DNA of 64,000 nt from positions 5,766,001-5,830,000 of the forward strand of contig NZ_SHLD01000001.1 in the NCBI RefSeq assembly GCF_004217615.1, given 5' to 3'. Positions within the stretch are counted from its first letter, which is position 1. Each line of letters begins with the position of its first letter. The notes below the pieces were generated by a model. That model was not told the DNA's origin and did not search any database. It saw nothing but the letters and a program-made list of their open reading frames with translations. The position numbers and the translations under genes are program-made. Source of the stretch: Micromonospora kangleipakensis. GTDB lineage: Bacteria > Actinomycetota > Actinomycetes > Mycobacteriales > Micromonosporaceae. This document shows, one piece after another, positions 1-8,243 of this stretch.

Positions 1-2
1 AG

Positions 3-299
3 TCACATCGGCTCACCGGACAATATGCCGTAGGCAAAAACGATCAAGAACATGACGCCGACCGCAGCGAAGATCACGCCAATCACCCGTTCCAGCAGGA
101 CGAAGCGCGCCAGACGCTTGTCGTACTGGACATCTGGTAGCCAGCGCCACGGCGGAACTCGCCGTAGAACGCTCGCGGTGGTCATTGACCGCCGCACGTG
201 CCACTCCGTCACGCCACGAAAGTTGGTAGCCAGGGCGATACCTACGAGGCCCACAGTCATGCTCATCATGACGGCGGCCACGAAGCGCCATTGCTCCAT
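3..299 (-). CDS. Small two-TM membrane protein, unknown function
   Basis: A complete 98-residue protein. The start is chosen because GGAGGAGG lies about 6 bases upstream of the ATG. Residues ~5-25 (rich in V, M, G, L) and ~70-92 (VIGVIFAAVGVMFLIVFAYG) are strongly hydrophobic, with a basic, Arg-rich segment between them that should face the cytoplasm. I do not recognise the family. It stands alone at the window edge, so neighbours to the left are unseen. Function is unknown; membrane location is inferred from hydrophobicity alone. Confidence 0.7.
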   Translation of the reverse strand: MEQWRFVAAVMMSMTVGLVGIALATNFRGVTEWHVRRSMTTASVLRRVPPWRWLPDVQYDKRLARFVLLERVIGVIFAAVGVMFLIVFAYGILSGEPM

Positions 300-488
300 C
301 TGGCCTCCTCCGGTGTGGTCACCGGATCATAGGTGACCTCGGTCTTGCAAAGATAAAGACTGCTGTCGGCCGGCGTCGGCTAGCGCGGTTGGCCTGCTCG
401 TCGTGTCGGTTATCGCCGCCCCTCATTCGTGTCCGTCCGCCGGCTTGGCTGTACGGATGGCTGTACTGGCGACCGCCATAATGCGCTG

Positions 489-1147
489 ATGACAGACCCG
501 AGCCGCTACCCGTTCGCGCCGAGATCCAACCGGCATCTCCGAGCAGGGCAGTACTGGGCTCTGCCGCTGCGCAACGGGCGCTTCGCCTGTGGGCGTGTCA
601 TGGCGGTTCCGGCCTTCGGGCCGAGGGACCGGGTTGGTGTGCTGCCGGTCGAGTGGCGGCGCATCACCGACGAGGGCATCCAGATCGGCAACAGCACCTA
701 TAACACCGCCGAGCTCGGCCCTTACCGGCACCAGCACTCCGGGGTGATCGCCAAGCGGGACCGGTGGGAGGTTCACTACGACCCCTACGACGTCTCCCAG
801 GTCCATTTGCGCACCCCGGACGGCTGGATCACCGCCGCCTGGACGCACCTGCCGATGGTGTCCGCGCCGTTCGCCGACTTCACCTGGCGTCACGCCCGCC
901 GGCTGGCTGGCACGGGTGCCACCGAAACCGACGTCGCCCGGGTCCTCGACGAGTTGCTCACTCGAGCCGAGCACGGCCCGAACCGGGCCAGCACCCGGAT
1001 CACCGCACGGACCCGCGCCGGGAGATCAGCCACCGCCCGGCCCTGCCCGAACCCGCGGTTGCGGCGGCCGTCGACGAGCCCGACCGCTCGGATGCCGAGG
1101 TCATCCCGTTCGGGGTGTTCGACGCCGAGATCGAAGCCGAACGGTGA
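489..1147 (+). pseudogene. Imm26-like start fused to Mu-type transposase C-terminus, frameshifted
   Basis: The first ~45 residues (GQYWALPLRNGRFACGRVMA) resemble the start of Imm26-type immunity proteins. From about residue 50 (VLPVEWRRITDEGIQIG) the sequence is the C-terminal region of actinomycete Mu-type transposases, with the characteristic HYDPYDVSQVHLRTPDGWIT block. The frame is lost near base 1010. The proper transposase ending (EVIPFGVFDAEIEAER, stop) continues in another frame to 1147. The integrase core (DDE) is absent. The fragment is therefore a non-functional transposase tail captured behind the start of an unrelated gene. The Imm26 assignment is from motif resemblance only. Confidence 0.6.
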
Positions 1148-1246
1148 AAATGAAGGGAACCGAGCAGCGGAGGCCGAACCCCGACTCGATTTCGCCCTGC
1201 AGCACTCTGACGTCTACCGCAGGCCTCGCCGGGGCTGAGAAGGCGC

Positions 1247-2623
1247 TCATGCCGTCTCTCCTGGCGTCGTTCCGGCCAAAGGGGCGTCGGGGCAAGTGGA
1301 CGGTCGGAGAGCGTGTGCGTGCACCGACCAGGCGAGCGGAAGTGCGACCAGGACCACTGCCTGGATCGCGAGCAACGCCGCGACGATGCCCCAACGGTCT
1401 GCCACCTGGCCGACCCCCACGGCGACGAGCGCGTACAGCACGCGGCCGAGCAGCGACCCGAGCGAACCCATCGTCGCGCGTTCCCGATCGGTGAACTCGC
1501 GCTGCAGCAACGTCTGCTGGGCGATTGTCGACATGCCGTAGGCCGGTGACCCAAGTAGCACGGGCGAAAATACCGTCGGCTTGACCAGCGCCACGAAGTT
1601 CGCCACGTTGTCGAGCAGCTCACCGAACAGCAGAGTGCGGGCCGCTCCCACCCGGCCGATCACCCAACCACTGACGCGGAAGCCGACGAAGGCCACGCCA
1701 TGGCCGAAGGTGCGCCACGCGCCCAGCGCCCAGAGCGGCCACAGCCCTGCCACGAAAACAGGCGACAACTGAGCCGCGCTTTCGCTGCTGTAACGAAGCG
1801 CCGACACCAGAGTCATCCGGCGGAGCACCGGATTACGGCGGATGCCGCGCAGGGCCGATCCGAGATGCACCAGCACGTTCGATTCCAGCGGGCCGTGCAC
1901 CCGCGGTTCCCGGACCCGCAAGGCGACGAGCACGCACAGCACCTGCGGCACGACCGACAGCACGACCACCGCACGCAGCGACCACGCGCCGGCGACCACG
2001 CCACCTATGGCTGCCGCCAGCGCGAGCGCGAGCTGGAACATCGAGTTCACACGGCCCGAGTGCCGGGGGAACTCCTCCTCCCGGTCGGCTCCGAGCAGAG
2101 TGTCGTACAGAAGCGCGTCGTTGTTGCCGCTCCACAGTGAGGCCGCCAATCCCTCCAGCACAACAGCTGCCAGGAGGAGGCCGTAGCCGGAAGCGCCGGC
2201 GTACACGAGGTGGGCGGCCACCATGACGACGGCACCGGCGATCATCGTGCCGCGACGCCCGAGCCGGTCGGAGAGCACGCCGGTGGGGACTTCGAACGCC
2301 GCGGAGGACAGCATTTTCAGCGCCAGCAGGCTTGCGGCGGCTGTGTACGAGCCGGTGACCTGCGCGAAGTAGATGACCATGATTGGCCCGTACATGCGGA
2401 AGTCGCCGAGGAAGTTGAACCAACGCAGCAGGCGAACATTGCGGCTGACGGTCTCGTCAGCAAGGTTTGGAGCAGCCGGAGCTGACCTGAGCCGTCGAGT
2501 TCTCCTGCCGAACGGAAAAGTGATCAGGCGTTGGAGAAAGACAAGGACACGGTGGATCGAGGAACGACGAGCGGACACAGCAGAGCTCCCGGAAAGGCGA
2601 ACGGAGGCGCCGAAAAGCGCCAA
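1247..2623 (-). CDS. MFS transporter
   Basis: A major facilitator superfamily transporter of about 400-458 residues with roughly 12 hydrophobic segments after residue ~65. The loop after TM2-3 carries the MFS signature-like GVLSDRLGRRGT. The family exports drugs or other small molecules by proton antiport in the cytoplasmic membrane; the substrate cannot be told from sequence. The first ~60 residues are Arg/Ser-rich and unlike a transporter start. The true start may be an internal GTG (for example near 2578, where GGGAGC precedes it) or later. The gene is flanked on both sides by recombinase debris and looks like cargo. No regulator is adjacent. Confidence 0.85.
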   Translation of the reverse strand: MALFGASVRLSGSSAVSARRSSIHRVLVFLQRLITFPFGRRTRRLRSAPAAPNLADETVSRNVRLLRWFNFLGDFRMYGPIMVIYFAQVTGSYTAAASLLALKMLSSAAFEVPTGVLSDRLGRRGTMIAGAVVMVAAHLVYAGASGYGLLLAAVVLEGLAASLWSGNNDALLYDTLLGADREEEFPRHSGRVNSMFQLALALAAAIGGVVAGAWSLRAVVVLSVVPQVLCVLVALRVREPRVHGPLESNVLVHLGSALRGIRRNPVLRRMTLVSALRYSSESAAQLSPVFVAGLWPLWALGAWRTFGHGVAFVGFRVSGWVIGRVGAARTLLFGELLDNVANFVALVKPTVFSPVLLGSPAYGMSTIAQQTLLQREFTDRERATMGSLGSLLGRVLYALVAVGVGQVADRWGIVAALLAIQAVVLVALPLAWSVHAHALRPSTCPDAPLAGTTPGETA

Positions 2624-3034
2624 GGGCTGGTGACACGTGTCACCTCGCCCCGGCGACCGGGATGTGGGCTGAGCTCGCTACACGCGCGGCGTTACAAGCC
2701 TGCGACTGCGGTCGCCAAGGGGCGAATGGAAGCTCCAGCCGATGAATTAGACATCAGTGCTCCTCAATTCCCAGGCAGACGGTTCCGCAACAGCTCCAAC
2801 TCTAGCGACTGAAGATCTACGTGTCCGTCGATTTATTGGCGAGCATCAGCTGGTTCCGCCTGGACGAACGTCCTCACCCACCGGCCGCGGCTCACGGTCA
2901 TCCGGTCGCATGTAGGACCAGTTCCACTTCGAGACGACTCGTACTGAAGAAGAGACCGCCGTCGTCCTAGAGTGCTGGGAGCGCGTTGACGTCAATCGCT
3001 GATCGGCCGGGAAGACAAGATCAGTTTATCGATC
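2624..3034. other. Intergenic, no gene seen
   Basis: About 410 bases with no credible reading frame on either strand. It lies between the MFS gene start and the recombinase remnant and presumably holds the MFS promoter. I see no clear repeat or hairpin here. Confidence 0.5.
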
Positions 3035-4174
3035 TTGAGTGTCCACTGGCTGCGCCGTCGGGAGGTGACCATGCTCGACCTGGTCGACTTCGGTGCCAAC
3101 CCTCACGCCCGCGAGTTCGGCGACTTCGGGATCTGTCGGGTGCGCTACGGCAAGGCACGCAAGGGCTCGCCGCTTAAACCGCGCAGCGTGCTGACCGTCT
3201 GGGACTGGACCACAGACATCCTCCAGCAGTGGACCACCGAGGTCCGGCCACTGATGCCCGAGGCGGGCTCGCCAGCGTTGTGGCCCTCGGAGCGCGGCGG
3301 TCGGATCACCGTCAGCACGATCAACAAGCGGCTCACCACTCGGCTGACCTTCAAACCTGGCGTCGTCATCACGCAGCAGCGCCGCCTGGCCCTGCTGCGT
3401 CGGTTCGCCGTCGACAAGCACGCCGACGTCGGCACCCGCACCGCCGCCTGCCTGCTGCTGCTCTACGCCCAACCCCTCAGCCGCATCCAGCACCTCACCA
3501 CCAACCACGTCACCTCACACGACGGCGAACTGCTCATCCACCTCGGCGACCCACCCGCCCCCGTCCCCGAGCCCTTCGCCACGCTCCTACGGCAGCTCGC
3601 CGCCGCCGCCGGGCCACCGCCGGCTCTACTGTTCCCCGGCCGGCTCGCCGGACAGCCCATCGCCTACCAGACGCTGCACAACCGGCTGCGCAACCTCGGC
3701 TTCCCCATCACGGAAGCCCGCGTCGCCGCGCTACGCCAACTCGTCCTGCAGGCCCCCGCCCCGGTCGTCGCAGACGCTCTCGGCTTCCACCAAACCACCG
3801 CCACCCGGCAGGTCTCCAACGCCGGCGGAACCTGGAGCCAGTACGCCGCTGGCGACACACGCCGTCACCCTGACCCCGGGCCAGTCGGAGAACCCGCCAC
3901 AGTCGAATACGCGCCCCTACCGGTCGTGCAGGTTCGGTCCGATGCAGCACCGCCGCGTTGGGCATCTCATGTCAGGGCCGAGCGGTGCCAGCTTGCGTGG
4001 GCGCTCGATAGAGGTTCCGAGCTGTGGTTGTCCGCGCGGTCGCCGCGCAGTCCGCATCCCGCACGCTGCTCGCCACCACGGTCGGCATGGCCTCGCAGCG
4101 CACCAATCGAATTCGGGTGGCCTGCCGCCGAAAGTACGGACAGGCCTGTACCACGCCCGAACAGCGGCAAATGA
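3035..4174 (+). pseudogene. Composite tyrosine-recombinase remnant
   Basis: One open frame joins two different integrase pieces. Residues ~1-95 match the middle of a XerC/D-type tyrosine recombinase starting at the catalytic-Arg box (WLRRREVTMLDLVDFG, then YGKARKGSPLKPRSVLTVWD and ALWPSERGGRI). Residues ~110-285 come from a second integrase family (TAACLLLLYAQPLSRIQHLT, LLFPGRLAGQPIAYQTLHNR, VADALGFHQTTATRQ). The last ~95 residues look like translated non-coding DNA. No complete HxxR/GH/Tyr catalytic set is present, so it should be inactive. It is scored as a deletion-fusion relic of at least two mobile elements. Confidence 0.6.
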
Positions 4175-4444
4175 GTAGGTGCAAACAGCGGTACGGGCGG
4201 ATGCGATCATGGATTCGTGCAGTACCTCGTTGCGACCGAGTGTCTGGGCCGGCCAACCAGCCCCCAACAGGTCGCTCGCTGCCGTGGCTGGCCGCTGAGG
4301 ACCAGGCGGCCGAGTCAACCGTGCTCGACGACCTGGCCGACGCGGAGCCCCGCGACGAGCTGGCCCCGTCGAGAACTGATGAACAGGTGGCAGCCCGCGG
4401 CTAGGCTTCGCTGCGATTCATGGGCAACGCGGGAGGAGACTGGC

Positions 4445-4750
4445 ATGGGCAACGCGGCGTGGGGCGCTGGCCACCACACGGGCGTGGGAGAGGGCCTCGC
4501 CATCGGCGAAGAGATCGGCCGAGCCATCGGCGAAGCTGCCGGCGTAAAGAAGGGCGTGGCGATCGGCGTCGCTGCGAGCGCCGTCGTCGCGGCAGCTGGC
4601 GTCGGGCTCTGGAAGCTCGACCCATGGAGGCTTGTTTCGAAGCACCTCTTGGGCCGTGAGCAGGACCCTGCCGCCATGGACTCGAACCCGGTCGCCGAGA
4701 AAGGCGTCGACGACGAGCAGGAAGCCCGCGAAGGCACCCCAAGCGAATAG
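4445..4750 (+). CDS. Small Gly/Ala-rich protein with one membrane helix
   Basis: 101 residues. The ATG at 4445 is chosen over an upstream start in the same frame because GGAGGA lies 8 bases before it and composition becomes protein-like there. Residues ~1-35 are Gly-rich with a repeated G-E-(A/G)-I-G pattern. Residues ~36-55 (VAIGVAASAVVAAAGVGLW) form a likely membrane helix, and the tail is acidic. I do not recognise the family. It is followed by hairpins that should end transcription. It may be a small membrane protein of a mobile element. Confidence 0.6.
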   Translation: MGNAAWGAGHHTGVGEGLAIGEEIGRAIGEAAGVKKGVAIGVAASAVVAAAGVGLWKLDPWRLVSKHLLGREQDPAAMDSNPVAEKGVDDEQEAREGTPSE

Positions 4751-4762
4751 GTTAGCCAATAC

Positions 4763-4785
4763 CGCAGCCGCCTGGAGCGGCTGCG
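4763..4785. terminator. 9-bp GC-rich hairpin after the small membrane gene
   Basis: CGCAGCCGC and GCGGCTGCG pair perfectly around a 5-base loop, 13 bases after the preceding stop codon. There is no T-run, which is common for actinomycete terminators. Confidence 0.5.
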
Positions 4786-4858
4786 TCGCAGGCGCAGCCG
4801 GCAGGAAGCGCCGGCCCATCCTGCAAGACATCGGCGCTGTTACGAAGTAGCTCCCGCA

Positions 4859-4890
4859 GGTGGGCCTGAACGTAACCACCCAGGCCCACC
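4859..4890. terminator. Probable bidirectional terminator
   Basis: GGTGGGCCTG pairs with CAGGCCCACC around a 12-base loop. It lies between two genes that end facing each other (small membrane gene and integrase), the expected place for a two-way terminator. Confidence 0.55.
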
Positions 4891-4906
4891 CGCGGTCGGT
4901 TCCAGC

Positions 4907-5926
4907 TCAAGCGAGGGGATGAGGCTCGTTGGTTAACGCCGCCAGAGCGGCGGCGACCTCCTGCAGACTCGCCCGGACGTACGTAGTGGTGGTGCCAACG
5001 TCACTGCCGCTGTCGGAGTGACCGGCGTACGCGCGGGCCACAGCGTAGCCGAAGTTCCGCTCGACCCACGTCAGCGTCGTGTGCCGCAGCCAGTGGGTGC
5101 TGATCTGCTGCACGTAGACCCACGGCAGGTGCTCACCGATGCGTACCCACATGTGGTCGTAGCGCCGGTAGGTGATCGGCTGCCCGTTGCGGTAACGCAG
5201 CAGCTGACCCGTTCCCGTCGCCTGGCGTTCCTCGGCATGCTGCTGTAGATGCCTCATCAGCGTGGGTGACACCGGCTGCCATCGCACTGTGTCGCCCTTC
5301 TCGCGTAGCAGGATCAGGCACTGGTCCGGGTCTAGGTCGATCGGCCGTAGGGCAAGCGCACCGCCCCGGCGGCACGCCGTCTCGGTGTGCAGCCGCAGCA
5401 GCAGGCTGTCCAGCGCAGGGTCGTCGCCCGTGCTGGCGGCGACGGCGTTGATCTCTGCCAGCCTGGTGTCCGCTACCGCTCGTCTGGTGCTGGGCAGGCG
5501 CCGCGGCTTGGCCACCTTAAGGGCGGGGTTGTCCGCCGCGGCGATGTACCCGTCGGCGACGGCCCGCTTGTACAGGCATCGCAACGCGGCGATCAGATGC
5601 TCCGCCGCACTTCGCCCACCCCGTGCGTTACGCCGGGCCACCACGTGCGTCTTGGTGTACTCGGCGAGCTGCTCGATCTCCGACGGTGTCGGCTCATCGA
5701 GCCGTCGCTGTTCCCACTGCTCCAGGACCCGCGTCCAGTACGAGCCGTAGGCCCGCCGGGTACCGTCGCTGACCGCTGCCGCTACCACCGGAACGTACTC
5801 GGCGAACGTCGGTGCGGGTGGACGCTCCGAGGCCGCCTCGACAAGGTCAGCCGGCGAGATCCCCATCCGCGCCAGCAACAACCGCGCGGCATCCAGCTCC
5901 GCCCGGCCCACGGTGGTGTCGCTCAT
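4907..5926 (-). CDS. Tyrosine-type site-specific integrase
   Basis: A 339-residue tyrosine recombinase that looks intact. Residues ~35-125 form the SAM-like core-binding domain (VSDGTRRAYGSYWTRVLEQW). The catalytic domain shows Arg I in TACRRGGALAL, a Lys in LREKGDTVRWQPV, HWLRHT for the H-x-x-R box, AGHSDS for the second His, and the nucleophile Tyr in TTTYVRASLQEV. It should cut and rejoin DNA at an element's attachment sites. Its start overlaps the stop of the AbrB-like gene by four bases (ATGA), so the two are translationally coupled. The tRNA-Leu-like att sequence lies ~0.6 kb upstream. Whether this enzyme uses that site is not shown. Confidence 0.9.
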   Translation of the reverse strand: MSDTTVGRAELDAARLLLARMGISPADLVEAASERPPAPTFAEYVPVVAAAVSDGTRRAYGSYWTRVLEQWEQRRLDEPTPSEIEQLAEYTKTHVVARRNARGGRSAAEHLIAALRCLYKRAVADGYIAAADNPALKVAKPRRLPSTRRAVADTRLAEINAVAASTGDDPALDSLLLRLHTETACRRGGALALRPIDLDPDQCLILLREKGDTVRWQPVSPTLMRHLQQHAEERQATGTGQLLRYRNGQPITYRRYDHMWVRIGEHLPWVYVQQISTHWLRHTTLTWVERNFGYAVARAYAGHSDSGSDVGTTTTYVRASLQEVAAALAALTNEPHPLA

Positions 5927-6402
5927 GCCTGACCACCGCCCAGCAGATCTGCGTGAACCGCCACGACCATCGCGTCCAGGGCGGCAGGAGGGTGCACCAC
6001 CAGTAGGCCGTCAGCGGGGTTGGCGGCCAGCAGCAGCCGGTCGCCGGCGGTGAGCCCGCACCAGTGCCGGACAGCCGCCGGCAGGTGGAGATGGCCTTGG
6101 CCGGTGACGGTGAAGACGCCCTGCCCATCCAGCCGGACGACGATCACTCCGGAGCCCTCGCGGATGTGCAGCCGTGTGCCCGGATTCCATCCGAGGGTAC
6201 GGATGACCGCACGGTCGGCGATGCGGCCACTGCTGTCGATGGCAGCCAGGCCGTACACCATCGTGCCGGCGCGTGGCGTCGGCAGGACCGGCAGGGGCAA
6301 CGGCGGGCGGCGAGGGGCTTCACCACGTGGCCGACGGTGGCCCGGCTCCCGGTCCGCCAGCCTCACGGGAGGGATGACGGGAGCCACGGAACGATCAGCC
6401 AC
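5923..6402 (-). CDS. AbrB/SpoVT-like DNA-binding protein coupled to integrase
   Basis: 159 residues from a GTG preceded by GGGAGCGA; an earlier start is possible but reads through non-coding sequence. After a Pro/Arg-rich N-terminus (residues ~1-48), residues ~48-95 (VYGLAAIDSSGRIADRAVIR) and ~95-135 (GVFTVTGQGHLHLPAAVRHW) look like two swapped-hairpin AbrB/MazE-type units, the second with the usual LPAAVR-x-x-x-GL-x-x-GD pattern. Such genes often sit just upstream of tyrosine integrases in actinomycete elements and probably act as a recombination regulator or accessory factor. Coupling to the integrase (ATGA overlap) supports a joint role. The assignment rests on pattern, not alignment. Confidence 0.7.
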   Translation of the reverse strand: MADRSVAPVIPPVRLADREPGHRRPRGEAPRRPPLPLPVLPTPRAGTMVYGLAAIDSSGRIADRAVIRTLGWNPGTRLHIREGSGVIVVRLDGQGVFTVTGQGHLHLPAAVRHWCGLTAGDRLLLAANPADGLLVVHPPAALDAMVVAVHADLLGGGQA

Positions 6403-6517
6403 GACAATCGCTCCCGATCGAGGCAGGGGCGATCGAGGGAGTAGCTGCGCTGAGATTGGCGTGGTCAAGCGTGCTTGACCACCAGTACGCGAAACACAGC
6501 ATGGATGCTGCAATTTG

Positions 6518-6540
6518 GTGTCCGAGGGGCGACACGAACC
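6518..6540. repeat. tRNA-Leu 3'-end-like att core, imperfect copy
   Basis: The first 16 bases match the core GTGTCCGAGGGGGGAC at 10168 and 46467 with one mismatch (C for G). The following seven bases (ACGAACC) also match the copy at 10168 but not the intact tRNA-Leu. It is read as the outer attachment site of a small relic element ending at 10168. It is not a functional tRNA. Confidence 0.55.
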
Positions 6541-6599
6541 ATTGCCCCACCGCCGATGACGATCGCCAAGACCTTGAAGATCACACAAGTCTAGGTGCT

Positions 6600-6637
6600 C
6601 CGGTGACCTCTTCGAGCCCCGCCGAAGAGGTCACCGG
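6600..6637. repeat. Perfect 15-bp inverted repeat
   Basis: CCGGTGACCTCTTCG and its exact complement flank an 8-base loop. It lies ~200 bp past the end of a minus-strand small gene and upstream of the AbrB-like gene. It could be a terminator, a recombination-protein site or the end of a lost element. There is no T-run. Confidence 0.6.
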
Positions 6638-6832
6638 ACAGGAAGCCCTGGTCAGAGGGTTGCCCGTGGGATTCGAGTCTCAGCTGCCGGAATCCCTACC
6701 GACTCCGCCACGGCGGATCCCGAGCCGTACGCCGATGCAGCATGGCACTTCAAGCCGTGTTAGCCGTCGCCGAAGGTGACGGCGAACAAACCTGGTGCGG
6801 TACCGGCGCCGGAGTGTCGACGATCTGGCAGG

Positions 6833-7000
6833 TCAGGTGACCCCGATGTTCAGGTAGAAGTGGCCGAGCTTGAGCGAAAGAGAGGCGCCTCCGAAGTGGT
6901 GAATGAGCAGGGCTAACAGGATGACGATCAAGATGCAGACGACGAGCCAGATAAGGAACCACACGAACCCTGGGATCCCGTAGCGACCGACGCGAGCCAT
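6833..7000 (-). CDS. 55-residue single-span membrane protein
   Basis: The start is placed at the ATG (MARVGRYGIPGFVWF) preceded by GAGGGGG. An upstream in-frame start adds 16 non-conserved-looking residues. Residues ~12-35 (FVWFLIWLVVCILIVILLAL) form one strong transmembrane helix, followed by a short amphipathic tail. The family is not recognised. It sits within the 3.65-kb relic bounded by the tRNA-Leu-like repeats. Confidence 0.6.
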   Translation of the reverse strand: MARVGRYGIPGFVWFLIWLVVCILIVILLALLIHHFGGASLSLKLGHFYLNIGVT

Positions 7001-7223
7001 TAGGCTCGCCCCCTCGCGGTTGGCGCTGCAGCACGCACCGCCACGCATGGACGTGTCGGCTGTCGATAACTGCGCCCGACGCTAGCGGACGTCTCCATAC
7101 AGCCTCCTTCATTGAGGTGTCCGCGAAACTTCCCTACCGAGGCGCGCGTCAAACTGGGACGGAGGAGCCCTGATCTTGTCCAGCGGGTCAGGCGTGTCAG
7201 ACCCGGCACGCATGATCTAAGAC

Positions 7224-7463
7224 ATGGCTGATCGGACCGTGCCCGGCACGGATGGCTTGATCTGGTACTCGACGCCTCGCGCCACGGTCGGCTTGGCCGT
7301 GCGGGCCACCGTGGTCGTTGACTGCGCGCCGTGCGTGCGCCGCTGGGCGCTGGGTCGCGATGCTCGTCAACTGTGGGACGCAGCGGAGCGCAAGGGCACT
7401 GATCTCGCTTGGCTTCGCGAGATGCATCCGCACGCGGCTGGCAAACAGCCATCTGATCCGTAG
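7224..7463 (+). CDS. Small phage/ICE-type protein
   Basis: 79 residues. The pattern (IWYSTPRATVGLAV, then VVDCAPCVRRWALGRDARQL, then a WLREM ending) resembles short proteins carried by actinomycete phages and integrative elements, usually of unknown role. A Cys-x-x-Cys is present in DCAPCVRR, but nothing else suggests metal binding. Its neighbours are other small element genes, and no catalytic motif is visible. Confidence 0.55.
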   Translation: MADRTVPGTDGLIWYSTPRATVGLAVRATVVVDCAPCVRRWALGRDARQLWDAAERKGTDLAWLREMHPHAAGKQPSDP

Positions 7464-7484
7464 CCTCGGCCGGACTGGATCCGT

Positions 7485-7667
7485 ATGACCAGTGAGAACC
7501 TCGCCCTCAAACGCACCGTGCGCGATCAGGAAACCGAGGTCCGAAGCCTCGCCGACAAACTGGCCGCCGCCCGCGAGAACAACCGCTTCGCCGACCGCCG
7601 CATCGCCGAACCACAACTGGGACAGGGAAACAAGGTTGGCCAGCACAGCGCCAACGGCGAGCCATAA
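7485..7667 (+). pseudogene. Truncated DUF6262-like coiled-coil protein
   Basis: 60 residues. The first ~42 (ENLALKRTVRDQETEVRSLA, KLAAARENNRFADRRIAE) form a charged coiled coil like the C-terminal half of DUF6262 proteins that accompany tyrosine integrases. It then runs into unrelated sequence and a stop. Full-length relatives are roughly twice as long, so it is scored as a remnant. The family assignment is by resemblance. Confidence 0.5.
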
Positions 7668-7698
7668 AGACCGAGTAAGGGGCTGATAGTCTCCGGAT

Positions 7699-7743
7699 AT
7701 GTCGATCATCGTTCGCCCCGCCGCCGCGTCCGACGAACCATGA
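7699..7743 (+). pseudogene. 14-codon frame coupled to NUDIX gene (possible GNAT start remnant)
   Basis: ATG followed by [13 protein letters not shown] and a TGA that overlaps the NUDIX start codon (ATGA). The sequence looks like the first residues of a GNAT acetyltransferase (R-x-A-x-x-x-D). It is either a remnant or an upstream short frame that delivers ribosomes to the NUDIX start, which has no good Shine-Dalgarno site of its own. Confidence 0.4.
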
Positions 7744-8243
7744 CGCCGAACCTGCGCCGGTCCGTCCGTGCGATCGTGCTCGACGAGGACGACCGCATAC
7801 TGTTGTGCCGGTTCGTCTTCCCTCACCCAGCAGTGCCGGGCCACGCGAAGGCCGTGTGGACGGCACCAGGCGGCGGCATCGAACCCGGCGAGGACCCGCT
7901 GACGGCCTTGCGTCGCGAACTTCGCGAGGAGACAGGTCTCACGATCACCGTGGACCCACCGCACGTCTGGCACCAGGAAATCGTCGCCGCCGACCACGCG
8001 CCCGGCTTCGACGGCTTCACCAATGACTACTTCCTCATCCGCGCGAGCCACTTCCAGCCCCGCGGCGAGCTGACCGACGACCAACTCGCCGCCGAGAACC
8101 TGGCCGCGTTCCGCTGGTGGCAGCTCTCGGAGATCGTCAGCTACGCCGGCCGTGAGCTGTTTTCGCCCCGCGACCTCGCCACACCGTTGACGGCGCTTCT
8201 CACCACAGGCACGCCGACGCATCCGGTCCAACTCGGCCTCTAA
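7740..8243 (+). CDS. NUDIX hydrolase
   Basis: 167 residues. The Nudix box is complete ([20 protein letters not shown] then ETGL), giving the Mg-binding REL-x-EE-x-G core at residues ~42-64. The family hydrolyses nucleoside diphosphates linked to another group in the cytoplasm; the exact substrate cannot be deduced. The upstream YxV-like part ([20 protein letters not shown]) and the W-rich C-terminus are normal for the family. The TAA stop touches the left end of the IS element. It is probably cargo of the relic element. Confidence 0.85.
   Translation: MTPNLRRSVRAIVLDEDDRILLCRFVFPHPAVPGHAKAVWTAPGGGIEPGEDPLTALRRELREETGLTITVDPPHVWHQEIVAADHAPGFDGFTNDYFLIRASHFQPRGELTDDQLAAENLAAFRWWQLSEIVSYAGRELFSPRDLATPLTALLTTGTPTHPVQLGL

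Noticed and set aside
6518..6560. tRNA gene at the outer att copy
   Set aside because: Only the acceptor/T-arm side resembles tRNA-Leu; no anticodon arm or 5' half is present.
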